A stretch of DNA of 38,051 nt from CALXXL01 sp034926605 (lineage in GTDB: Bacteria > Verrucomicrobiota > Lentisphaeria > Victivallales > Victivallaceae): assembly GCA_034926605.1 (NCBI GenBank), contig JAYFQV010000015.1:1-38051 (forward strand). The letters run 5' to 3'. The notes below the pieces were generated by a model. The model had not been told where the DNA came from and searched no databases. It saw nothing but the letters and a program-made list of their open reading frames with translations. Within the stretch, counting starts at the first letter, position 1. Each line of letters opens with the position of its first letter. The translations under genes and the position numbers were made by a program. Below, piece after piece: positions 31,165 through 38,051 of the stretch.

Positions 31165-32805
31165 ATGCGATCGGATGGAAGATTGCTCAATCGCAGCGCG
31201 CGATTGAAACGCGGTGCGGCGATTGCCGACGGCAAGTTTGTTGCCGCCGATAAAGTGACCGCGTTGATGGAGGCGGTTATCGAATGCGGGGATATCGTAT
31301 GCGTGGAGGGAGACAACCAGAAGCAGGCCGATTTTTTGTCAAATTGTCTGGTCGGGCTGGATCCTCAAAAAGTAAACCATCTGCATATGGTGATGTCGAC
31401 CATTGCGCTTGGTTCCCAACTCGACATCTTCGAAAAAGGCATAGCCGACACGGTTGACTTCTCATATGCCGGCCCCGAAGGGTTGAGACTGGCCCGAATG
31501 GTGTTGGACGGCAAAATCAAAATCGGCAATATTCATACCTATCTTGAACTTTACAGCCGTTACTTTATAGACCTTCGCCCGAATGTCTGCTGCATGGTGG
31601 CGGAGTCCGCCGACCGCGACGGAAATATCTATACCGGAGAAAATACCGAAGATACTCCTGTGGTGGTGGAAGCGGCCGCCTTCCAGGGCGGCGTGGCGAT
31701 CGTGCAGGTAAACAAGATCGTGGACAAGATTCCGCGCGTCGATATTCCGGGCGGCTGGGTGGATTATATTTGTGAAAGCCCCACTCCGTTTTTCCTGGAC
31801 CCGCTGTTTACCCGAGACCCCGCCATGATATCCGAAACCATGGTGCTGATGGGAATGCTGGCGCTGAAAGGTATTTACGCGAAATACCTGCCCGCTTCGC
31901 TCAATCACGGTGTCGGGTTCAACACCGCGGCGATCGAACTGATGCTGCCCACCTACGGCGAGGAGCTGGGACTGAAGGGCAAGGCGTGCCGTCACTGGCT
32001 GCTGAATCCGCATCCCACCATGATTCCGACCATAGAATCCGGATTCGTTGAAAACATCTATACGGTCGGCAGCGAGATGGGCATGCATGATTATATCGAC
32101 AGCAAACCGGACATATTCCCGGTGGGCCGTGACGGAACCATGCGCTCAAATCGTGCTTTCGGCCAGATGTGCGGGCATTATGCGGTGGATATGTTTGTGG
32201 GCGCCAGTTTGCAGATCGACCCGATGGGCAACAGCTCCACCGCCACCGTGGACCGGATAACCGGTTTCGGCGGCGCCCCCAATTTCGGCTGTGACGCCCG
32301 CGGTCGCCGTCACTGCTCCCCCGCCTGGATAAGAGCGGGCAAAGAGGCCGCCGCCGGATTGAACGCGACCCCCCGGGGCCGAAAACTGGTGGTGCAGATA
32401 GTGGAAACGTTCCACGGCAAGATGGAACCTACCTTCGTTGATAAACTGGATGCGTGGGAGTTGCAGAAAAAGGCCGGGTTCACGCTGCCACCGGTGATGA
32501 TTTACGGGGATGACATATCTCATATCGTCACCGAGGAGGGAATAGCCAATCTGCTTATGTGCCGAACTGCCGAGGAGCGCGAACAGGCGATTCGCGGCGT
32601 GGCCGGATACACCCCGATGGGGCTGGCGCGCGACCGCCGGATCGTGGAGAACCTGCGCGACCGCGGAATCATTCAACGAGCCGAAGACCTCGGCATCCGC
32701 AAAAGCGACGCCACAAGGGACATGCTCGCCGCCAAAAGCATCAAGGATCTGGTGCATTGGTCGGGCGGCCTTTACAATCCGCCGAGCCGATTCAGAAACT
32801 GGTGA
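31165..32805 (+). CDS. mdcA: Malonate decarboxylase alpha subunit (acetyl-ACP:malonate ACP transferase)
   Basis: 546 residues, the usual length for MdcA, with a near-consensus ribosome binding site (GGGAGGTGAT) before the ATG. It swaps acetyl on the carrier protein for malonate, giving malonyl-ACP and acetate, the first step of biotin-independent malonate decarboxylation in the cytoplasm. Recognisable stretches: DNQKQADFLS, HMVMSTIALGSQLDIF, DIPGGWVDYICESPTPFFLDPLF, NHGVGFNTAAIELMLPTYGEELG, GFGGAPNFGCDARGRRH and the CoA-transferase-like TEEGIANLL. First gene of a tightly packed six-gene operon. Confidence 0.95.
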   Translation: MRSDGRLLNRSARLKRGAAIADGKFVAADKVTALMEAVIECGDIVCVEGDNQKQADFLSNCLVGLDPQKVNHLHMVMSTIALGSQLDIFEKGIADTVDFSYAGPEGLRLARMVLDGKIKIGNIHTYLELYSRYFIDLRPNVCCMVAESADRDGNIYTGENTEDTPVVVEAAAFQGGVAIVQVNKIVDKIPRVDIPGGWVDYICESPTPFFLDPLFTRDPAMISETMVLMGMLALKGIYAKYLPASLNHGVGFNTAAIELMLPTYGEELGLKGKACRHWLLNPHPTMIPTIESGFVENIYTVGSEMGMHDYIDSKPDIFPVGRDGTMRSNRAFGQMCGHYAVDMFVGASLQIDPMGNSSTATVDRITGFGGAPNFGCDARGRRHCSPAWIRAGKEAAAGLNATPRGRKLVVQIVETFHGKMEPTFVDKLDAWELQKKAGFTLPPVMIYGDDISHIVTEEGIANLLMCRTAEEREQAIRGVAGYTPMGLARDRRIVENLRDRGIIQRAEDLGIRKSDATRDMLAAKSIKDLVHWSGGLYNPPSRFRNW

Positions 32806-32829
32806 CCGGATACAGCCAAGGAGTATATT

Positions 32830-33147
32830 ATGGAACACCTTGAATTCAAGCATAAGAATCGCGGCGGCGAGGCAACCCCCGCCCGTCAGTATTGTCTGAG
32901 CGGAGTGGTGGCGTCCGGCAATTTGGAAGTGATGATGGAATACAACGCCGAATCCGAAGAGTGCGTCTTTCTGATCGATACCGCCGCCTCCGGGTTCAGA
33001 TCGTCATGGCAGGCGGTGATAAACGATTTTATGGATCGCAACCGCCCGTACGGGCTGAAGGTCTCAATCAATGACAATGCCGCCAGTCCGGCGGTGGTTT
33101 CGTTGCGCCTGGATCAGGCCTTTGAAGCGTTGTGCGGAGGAGAGTAA
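32830..33147 (+). CDS. mdcC: Malonate decarboxylase acyl carrier protein (delta subunit)
   Basis: 105 residues; AAGGAG at 32818-32823 precedes the ATG. This small protein carries the 2'-(5''-triphosphoribosyl)-3'-dephospho-CoA arm on which malonate and acetate are held. The likely attachment site is Ser29 in GVVASGNLEV, the counterpart of the modified Ser in the Klebsiella protein. The N-terminus is about four residues longer than usual. It lies 24 bp after mdcA and one base before mdcD. Confidence 0.9.
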   Translation: MEHLEFKHKNRGGEATPARQYCLSGVVASGNLEVMMEYNAESEECVFLIDTAASGFRSSWQAVINDFMDRNRPYGLKVSINDNAASPAVVSLRLDQAFEALCGGE

Positions 33148-33148
33148 A

Positions 33149-34033
33149 ATGTTGTTGAGCACAGGAAAAAACTATTTCGAGTTGACCGCCAGAAAGCGGA
33201 TCGAGTATATATTCGATAAGGACTCTTTCACCGAGTTGTGTCGGCCCACCGAAAAGAAGATAAGCCCGCACCTCTGCCACTTCAATATTCCGGTGGCCTT
33301 TGACGACGGCGTGGTGGTGGGAGAGGCCACCCTCGGCGGTTTGCCCGTTGCCGTGATAGCCCAGGAGGGCCGCTTCATGGGCGGAGCGGTGGGCGAGGTT
33401 CATGGCGCCAAAATAACCGGGTTGCTGCGGCGCTGTCTGAAAACCCGGCCGAAGGCGGTGATCTTTTTGTTCGACTCCGGCGGCGTACGGCTGCAGGAGG
33501 CCAATGCGGGCGAGCTTGCTGTGGCCGAGATAATACGCGCCATGCTTGATGTGCGCAGCGCCGGGATTCCGGTTATCGGCGCGGTGGGCGGCAGTTGCGG
33601 AGCTTATGGCGGCATCGGCATTGTTACAGGCTGCTGCGATGCTTTGCTGGTCTCCGAAGAGGGGCGCATCGGCGTTTCCGGGCCGGAGGTTATCGAAACC
33701 AACATGGGGGTGGAGGTTTTCGATTCCCGCGATCGCGCTCTGGTCTGGCGTACTTTCGGCGGCAAAAACCGCTATCTGCAGGGGCAGGTTCAGGAGATCG
33801 TCGATAATTGCGCTGAAAAGTTCCGGGATGCGCTTATCGGAATGGCCGGGAAAAAATACGGTTACTCATTGGAGGAACTGGAGAATGAACAGGCGGCACT
33901 TGAGCGGCGCGCCGAAGAGTTCGCGGCTTGTTCGGACGGATGCGATGTCTGGAAAAAACTCGGATTCAAGAATCCGGAAACAATACCTTCGCTTACCACC
34001 GACGAGCTTAAGAAGCTGGAGGTGTCGAAATGA
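33149..34033 (+). CDS. mdcD: Malonate decarboxylase beta subunit
   Basis: 294 residues from the ATG at 33149, with GGAGGAGAG upstream. Together with MdcE it decarboxylates malonyl-ACP to acetyl-ACP. It has a crotonase-type carboxyltransferase fold: VIFLFDSGGVRLQEANAGELAVAEI, VGGSCGAYGGIGIVTGCCD (oxyanion-hole Gly-rich turn) and GRIGVSGPEVIETNMG. The stop overlaps the mdcE start by 4 bp (ATGA), consistent with equal production of the two subunits. Confidence 0.95.
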   Translation: MLLSTGKNYFELTARKRIEYIFDKDSFTELCRPTEKKISPHLCHFNIPVAFDDGVVVGEATLGGLPVAVIAQEGRFMGGAVGEVHGAKITGLLRRCLKTRPKAVIFLFDSGGVRLQEANAGELAVAEIIRAMLDVRSAGIPVIGAVGGSCGAYGGIGIVTGCCDALLVSEEGRIGVSGPEVIETNMGVEVFDSRDRALVWRTFGGKNRYLQGQVQEIVDNCAEKFRDALIGMAGKKYGYSLEELENEQAALERRAEEFAACSDGCDVWKKLGFKNPETIPSLTTDELKKLEVSK

Positions 34034-34728
34034 AAATCAATGAACTTCTGAGCAAGGCTTTCCCCGCCGGATATAATGTGGACACGGTTGGCAATCTGGT
34101 CTTCGGCCAGGGCAATACCGCTTCCGGGCCGGTGGAGATCGTCGGCACGCAGAACAACACTACTATCGGCATCGACGAGTTGCTCGAACTTTCGCGCCGC
34201 TTCATCAAAATCATGAAAGAAACCCCGGGACGTTCCATATTCATGCTGGTTGACAACGACGGGCAGAAAATGGCGCTTCACGATGAGCTTCTGGGCCTGA
34301 ATCAATACATTGCGCATTTGATAAAATTACAGGATCTGGCATACCGCCGCGGGCATAAAGTAGTGGCGTTGGTATACGGCAATTCGATCGCGGGCGGATT
34401 TATTGCGTTCGGCCTTTGCGCCGGCGCCACTTACGCCATGCCGGATGCCAATACTTCCGTAATGATTCTGCCGGCCATTGCCCGGGTTACCAAGCTTTCG
34501 CTGGAATATCTTGAAGAGCTGAGCAAAACGGTTCCGGTATTCGCCCCCGGTGTAAATAATTTTTATCTCACCGGCGGGTTGCGTGAAATCTGGAACGACG
34601 ATCCGGCGAAATGTCTGGCCGAGGCGCTGGAGGCAGACCAAAGCGGCGATATCCGGCAGCAACTCGGCTCGGATCGCGGCGGACGAAAGATGGCGATGGG
34701 AATAGCCCGGGAAATCGTCAATGGCTGA
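34030..34728 (+). CDS. mdcE: Malonate decarboxylase gamma subunit
   Basis: 232 residues, the second crotonase-like subunit of the decarboxylase, pairing with MdcD. Conserved stretches: FMLVDNDGQKMALHDELLGLNQYIAHL, VALVYGNSIAGGFIAFGL and TYAMPDANTSVMILPAIARVTKL. The start is in the ATGA overlap with mdcD; the end overlaps the next gene by 8 bp. Confidence 0.94.
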   Translation: MKINELLSKAFPAGYNVDTVGNLVFGQGNTASGPVEIVGTQNNTTIGIDELLELSRRFIKIMKETPGRSIFMLVDNDGQKMALHDELLGLNQYIAHLIKLQDLAYRRGHKVVALVYGNSIAGGFIAFGLCAGATYAMPDANTSVMILPAIARVTKLSLEYLEELSKTVPVFAPGVNNFYLTGGLREIWNDDPAKCLAEALEADQSGDIRQQLGSDRGGRKMAMGIAREIVNG

Positions 34729-36148
34729 AGTTTTTGTGGATTTCAGCCGCCACGATCTGCTGAGACTGCGGCCGGGTTGCGATTTTACCTCCGCCACGGC
34801 CGACCGCGATGAAATTGCCGATTGGCTGAATTCCGGTTATCCGGTGATAGTCCGGCGGCCGACCTTCAATGCCGACGGCGTTCATTGCGGTATTCCACTG
34901 CCGCCGGCGCGTGGCAAACGGAGGTTGCCGTTTACGGTGGGAACGGCGGCGGTCGAGGAAAAAATGGAACTGCCGCGACTGAGAGCTTGTATCGGGCCGG
35001 TTGCCGGACTGGAACGGCGGAAGCTGGAAGCGATTGCGCTGCTGGAACCATACGTTTTCGGCAGTCTGGCTTGGCAGCAGCTTACCGGTTTGGAATATTT
35101 CGGGGCCGGTTCCGACGTCGATTTGCTGTTTCGTGTTTCAGGCCGACGGGAATTTCACCGTCTGATAGAAAAACTCAAATCACTCGATACCGAGGGTTGT
35201 GATATCGAGATCATGCTTTGGAATGGTGACGCGCTTTCGTGGGGCGAATGGCGCCGTGGCGGCAATATGATCCTGCTTAAATGTCGTGACCGCGTCGGCC
35301 TGGCGCCATATAGCGACCTTGCGGCGGATGTTACCCCGGAAATCATTGCGGCGGAGGCTGTTTCCGCGTTGCGCGAGGAGCTGGAAACATATCCCAAGCC
35401 GGGGCTGGTCAGCTATGTTGACAACGGCCGCCATAAGGATATGACGGCGGTCACGTTCAACGCCTCGATCGACGCGCTGGCGGATCACTTCCGGAAGATT
35501 GCCAGAATGGTGAAAAAAGGCGTGTCTATGACGGCTTTGCGAAAATGGGGAATCGATGCCGAGGCGGACATGCTCAAGGCGACCGAAGGAGTGAACACCC
35601 ACCGCGGTGCGATTTTCTCCATCGGGCTGCTGGTTGCCGCAGCCGGGTGCCGACTGGCCGGAGAGAAGGGGGATTTGGGCGAGATCGTCCGGTGCAACTG
35701 GGGAGATGACATAATTAAAAACCGGGGCGAAAAATTCAGCCATGGTAGTGAAGTGCTGCAACGCTATGGTGTCGGAGGGGCCCGAATCGAGGCGGCATCG
35801 GGATTTTCGTCGGTTTACCGCTATGGGCTTCCGGCTTTCCGGTCGGCTCTGACGGCCGGTTACGACCGCAACACGGCGAGAGTACAGGCATTTTTTTGCA
35901 TGCTGGAACATGTTGTGGACAGTACCATATTGTATCGCGGCGGCATTGAGTCGCTGGATTATGCTTGTTCGGCAGCGGCTGAATTCAACCGTTCCGGCGG
36001 AGTGGCGGCGGAGTGTTGGCCGAAATCCGCGCTGGATGTGCATAAGGAATTTGTCCGGCGCGAAATCAGTGCCGGAGGTGTGGCCGATTTGCTGGCGGCG
36101 GTTATATTTATCCATCAGATGGAGGAGTTATGGCGGGATTGGCAATAA
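34721..36148 (+). CDS. mdcGB: Fused cofactor-attachment and cofactor-synthesis enzyme (MdcG-MdcB fusion)
   Basis: 475 residues combining two enzymes usually encoded apart. Residues 1-~200 match MdcG, the phosphoribosyl-dephospho-CoA transferase that fits the prosthetic group to MdcC: VRRPTFNADGVHCGIPLP, VFGSLAWQQLTG and a nucleotidyltransferase motif GSDVDLLF with D132 and D134. Residues ~205-475 match MdcB/CitG, the triphosphoribosyl-dephospho-CoA synthase: YPKPGLVSYVDNGRHKDM, LKATEGVNTHRGAIFSIGLL and RYGVGGARIEAASGF. The combined length equals the sum of the separate proteins, with no gap or stop, so it is a true fusion. CitXG in the citrate lyase system is a precedent. Overlaps mdcE by 8 bp and mdcH by 19 bp. 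Confidence 0.9.
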   Translation: MAEVFVDFSRHDLLRLRPGCDFTSATADRDEIADWLNSGYPVIVRRPTFNADGVHCGIPLPPARGKRRLPFTVGTAAVEEKMELPRLRACIGPVAGLERRKLEAIALLEPYVFGSLAWQQLTGLEYFGAGSDVDLLFRVSGRREFHRLIEKLKSLDTEGCDIEIMLWNGDALSWGEWRRGGNMILLKCRDRVGLAPYSDLAADVTPEIIAAEAVSALREELETYPKPGLVSYVDNGRHKDMTAVTFNASIDALADHFRKIARMVKKGVSMTALRKWGIDAEADMLKATEGVNTHRGAIFSIGLLVAAAGCRLAGEKGDLGEIVRCNWGDDIIKNRGEKFSHGSEVLQRYGVGGARIEAASGFSSVYRYGLPAFRSALTAGYDRNTARVQAFFCMLEHVVDSTILYRGGIESLDYACSAAAEFNRSGGVAAECWPKSALDVHKEFVRREISAGGVADLLAAVIFIHQMEELWRDWQ

Positions 36149-37062
36149 TTTGTTCTGGCCAGGGGAAGCAGAGTCATGACATGTTCGACGCATTGTTGGA
36201 TTATCCGGAGGCGGCCGCGTTGTATAACCGCGTAACGGCGGAATGTCTGCCCGGAATCGATCTTCGCAATCCGTCGGAGGATATATTCAGAAATGACGTG
36301 GCCCAACCGGCGCTCTGCCTTTACCAGATGATGGTATGGGAGGTTATCCGCAAAGATTTGCCGGAGGTGGATATTTTTGCGGGATACAGCCTCGGAGAGC
36401 TTGGCGCGTACGCCTGCGCCGGGGTTTTCAGCCCGGAGGTGCTGGTCAAAATTGCAGCCGTCAGAGGACGGATCATGACGGAGTCGGCATCCGGAACCCC
36501 GCAATCCATGGCGGGAGTGATCGGGTTGCGACGGCCGCAGGTTGACGATTTGTGCGGCAAATTCGCGGCGGCGGTGGCCATTGTAAACGGGCCGGATCAT
36601 TTTGTGTGCGGAATGCCGCTGGACAAGGTTGACGATTATTGTGCCGCCGCCCTGAAACTGGGCGCGGTGAAGGCGGTTCATGTGCCGGTGACGGTGGCTT
36701 CTCATACCTTTTATATGGACAAAGCGGCGGGAATATTTCGTCCGGAGCTTGAAAAGGTGGAATGCAACAGTGTGTTCGGCCGGGTACTGGCCGGTATAAA
36801 CGGCGGGAAAGTGTTCAGTCGCGACCAGATGCTCGATGTGCTTTGCGCTCAGATGCACCACACCATAGACTGGCGCGGCTGTATGGAGAGCGCCTATTCC
36901 TACGGCTGCCGGATTTTCTTCGAACTGGGGCCGGGCAGCGCCTTGAAGCGGATGCTGACGGCGGCGCTGCCGGACGTTCAGGCTTATTCCGCCGGGGACT
37001 TTCACGATTTACGCGGCGTATCGAAATGGCTTGCAGCCGTAATGCGCCGCCTGTCGGATTGA
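36130..37062 (+). CDS. mdcH: Malonyl-CoA:ACP transacylase of malonate decarboxylase
   Basis: 310 residues; GGAGGAG precedes the ATG. MdcH primes the carrier protein by moving malonyl from CoA. It has the FabD-type acyltransferase signatures: the N-terminal SGQGKQ, nucleophile S87 in GYSLGELGA and catalytic His192 in VASHTFYM. Last gene of the operon; no malonate transporter (mdcF, madLM) or regulator (mdcR, mdcY) follows within the window, although both are frequent in other clusters. No clear terminator was found. Confidence 0.93.
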   Translation: MAGLAIICSGQGKQSHDMFDALLDYPEAAALYNRVTAECLPGIDLRNPSEDIFRNDVAQPALCLYQMMVWEVIRKDLPEVDIFAGYSLGELGAYACAGVFSPEVLVKIAAVRGRIMTESASGTPQSMAGVIGLRRPQVDDLCGKFAAAVAIVNGPDHFVCGMPLDKVDDYCAAALKLGAVKAVHVPVTVASHTFYMDKAAGIFRPELEKVECNSVFGRVLAGINGGKVFSRDQMLDVLCAQMHHTIDWRGCMESAYSYGCRIFFELGPGSALKRMLTAALPDVQAYSAGDFHDLRGVSKWLAAVMRRLSD

Positions 37063-37380
37063 ACCGGACATAATAAAGCCGCATCCGAAGCCGGAGTTTC
37101 AGTGAATGCTACCGGAATTTTCAATCGGCCTTGTTTCCGATTTTTATATCGGTACGTAATATATCTGTTGCATGAACATACACTCATTGGGGAAAATGTA
37201 AAGCGCAAATGCCGCCGTCTGGTCCCATTTACGCAATAATGAAAAATAAAAGTGGTGGAGGTGAGGTGCGAGTTTCAGGCCTGAGGTTTTGAGCTTGCAA
37301 AGCAATCGTCGCCACCGGATCAGCCTGAAAAATATCGTTTTTAGACTTTTTTCTTGCTCCGCCTAAAAAGCCGGTTGGCG
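37063..37380. other. Intergenic region after the malonate operon
   Basis: About 320 bp with no supported gene and falling GC content. An 84-codon minus-strand frame (37229-37483) crosses it but has no ribosome binding site or recognised relatives, so I do not call it. Confidence 0.4.
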
Positions 37381-37437
37381 GTAATTTTAGGGTACTTTTC
37401 GAAGTCAAACGGTACCGAATGGTACCTCTAAAATTAC
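37381..37437. repeat. Inverted repeat enclosing paired GGTACC motifs
   Basis: GTAATTTTAGGGTAC (37381-37395) is mirrored by GTACC-T-CTAAAATTAC (37422-37437), identical in inverse orientation but for one inserted T. Between them is GGTACC-GAAT-GGTACC (37411-37426). It directly abuts the transposase remnant and may be a small mobile or scar element. Confidence 0.5.
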
Positions 37438-37440
37438 TAG

Positions 37441-37581
37441 AACCACTTGACTTTTTATGACCGCAAGATGGTTCATTCGGCACTGGAATACAGAACTTCG
37501 GATGAAGCCTATTTCAGTGCTTGCAATATGAAATTAAATGATTATAGTAGAACAAAGGCGTTTACACCTATCTTTTTATGA
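37441..37581 (+). pseudogene. Remnant 3' end of an IS3-type transposase (OrfB tail)
   Basis: Only the last ~46 codons remain open, bounded by TAG at 37438 and TGA at 37579-37581. The reading YDRKMVHSALEYRTSDEAYF matches the end of IS3-family OrfB (rve integrase), usually YN..R.HSALGYRTP.E.YF. The catalytic DDE domain is gone. GTTGTCCAAGGTAGGGGCC at 37585-37603 looks like a right end of that IS type, so this is a truncated insertion sequence rather than an active one. Confidence 0.65.
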
Positions 37582-37815
37582 AAAGTTGTCCAAGGTAGGG
37601 GCCAAGCGCAGCAAATTTATTGTGCCATCATTTTGATTGTTTTACAAGTAAAAAAAGTAGCATTTTTTGCTTTTTTATAAGTATAGAATGCACCAGTTGG
37701 CGTTTTTATAAAGATCACTTATGCCTAAATTGGCTTGATTTTCTATATTCATGTAGTACCTTAAAATCATAGATTTAATATAAAAGAAAATATGCCAAAA
37801 GGGAGAAGTTTCCAT
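37582..37815. other. AT-rich intergenic region
   Basis: Very low GC compared with the rest of the window. Apart from the probable IS end at its left, it holds poly-A/poly-T tracts (around 37648-37677) that could form a weak terminator-like hairpin. No gene is supported. Confidence 0.4.
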
Positions 37816-38051
37816 ATGGGTTTAAAGTATCGCATCAACGGTTGGGTTAAAGGTATATTGAATTGGCGAATTGCCGACGCAATAACAACATGGTATGTGA
37901 ATATCTCTCCAGCTTATAGCCGAAGTTTTTGGATATCATTTATTATTATCAATGTTGTTTTTTGTGTTCATACCGCAAATTTTCTATTTGGCAATCACGA
38001 TTTTAGTTCATTATTTGGTGATATTGTTTGGTTCCGAATGGCCATGGAAGG
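37816..38051 (+). CDS. N-terminus of a membrane protein (3' end cut by window)
   Basis: 78 codons are visible from the ATG at 37816, which has GGGAG at 37801-37805 upstream; an in-frame ATG at 37792 is less likely. After a basic amphipathic start comes one membrane segment (SFWISFIIINVVFCVHTANF), followed by NHDFSSLFGDIVWFRMAMEG. The shape recalls polytopic glucosyltransferases of the GtrII type, but too little is visible to assign it. The AT-rich codon use differs from the rest of the window and suggests recent acquisition, as is common for surface-polysaccharide genes. Confidence 0.55.
   Translation, partial: MGLKYRINGWVKGILNWRIADAITTWYVNISPAYSRSFWISFIIINVVFCVHTANFLFGNHDFSSLFGDIVWFRMAME

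Noticed and set aside
31092..31210. Possible upstream ORF overlapping the mdcA start
   Set aside because: Out of frame with mdcA, no residue enrichment and no terminator, so no attenuator logic is supported.
37229..37483. 84-codon minus-strand frame
   Set aside because: Crosses the inverted repeat and the transposase remnant; no start signal or family resemblance.
1..38051. tRNA, rRNA and CRISPR genes
   Set aside because: Looked for tRNA T-loop/acceptor patterns, rRNA conserved blocks and regular direct repeats on both strands by eye; none found. A covariance-model scan would be decisive.

Overview
The window looks like the chromosome of an anaerobic, probably gut-associated bacterium of the PVC group, most likely Lentisphaerota (Victivallis-like). 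The clues are moderate: GC-rich codon use, a giant strand-loop-strand repeat protein of a type common in that phylum, several AraC-type regulators placed next to sugar-handling genes, a secreted NPCBM alpha-galactosidase and a malonate decarboxylase operon. No rRNA, tRNA or CRISPR was seen.

Layout. (1) 1-4.85 kb: the end of a prophage structural module. It runs from a 5'-truncated protein through a tail-fibre-like protein with an Ala-rich coiled coil and a C-type-lectin-like end, two small hypothetical proteins and two lipoproteins, to a 41-residue peptide carrying the glycyl-radical tail of anaerobic ribonucleotide reductase; a strong terminator follows. (2) 5.0-14.1 kb: a secreted beta-lactamase-fold serine hydrolase, and on the minus strand a 2249-residue SLS-repeat protein. 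(3) 14.1-21.2 kb: carbohydrate region with two AraC regulators, each divergent from a metabolic gene (ThuA-like protein; dehydrogenase plus cupin), and the alpha-galactosidase. (4) 21.5-30.7 kb: transglutaminase-like protein, double GNAT protein, a methionyl-tRNA synthetase preceded by a Met-rich leader peptide and terminator, a flavoprotein plus membrane protein, a nitronate monooxygenase-like protein, an RRM RNA-binding protein, and a third AraC regulator divergent from a TIM-barrel sugar isomerase. (5) 31.1-37.1 kb: malonate decarboxylase operon mdcA-C-D-E-(G+B fusion)-H. (6) 37.1-38.05 kb: AT-rich, with an inverted-repeat structure, a decayed IS3-type transposase tail and the start of a membrane protein cut by the window edge.

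Two items stand out. First, upstream of the MetRS gene lie a promoter, a 28-codon ORF with 8 Met codons (7 in the first 15), a hairpin over the Met codons, a segment able to pair with the 5' arm of the terminator, and an intrinsic terminator just before the synthetase: the full layout of ribosome-mediated attenuation responding to Met-tRNA charging. Second, the prophage encodes a stand-alone NrdD C-terminal glycyl-radical peptide, analogous in concept to YfiD/GrcA for pyruvate formate-lyase. Both are read directly from sequence; their functions are inference.
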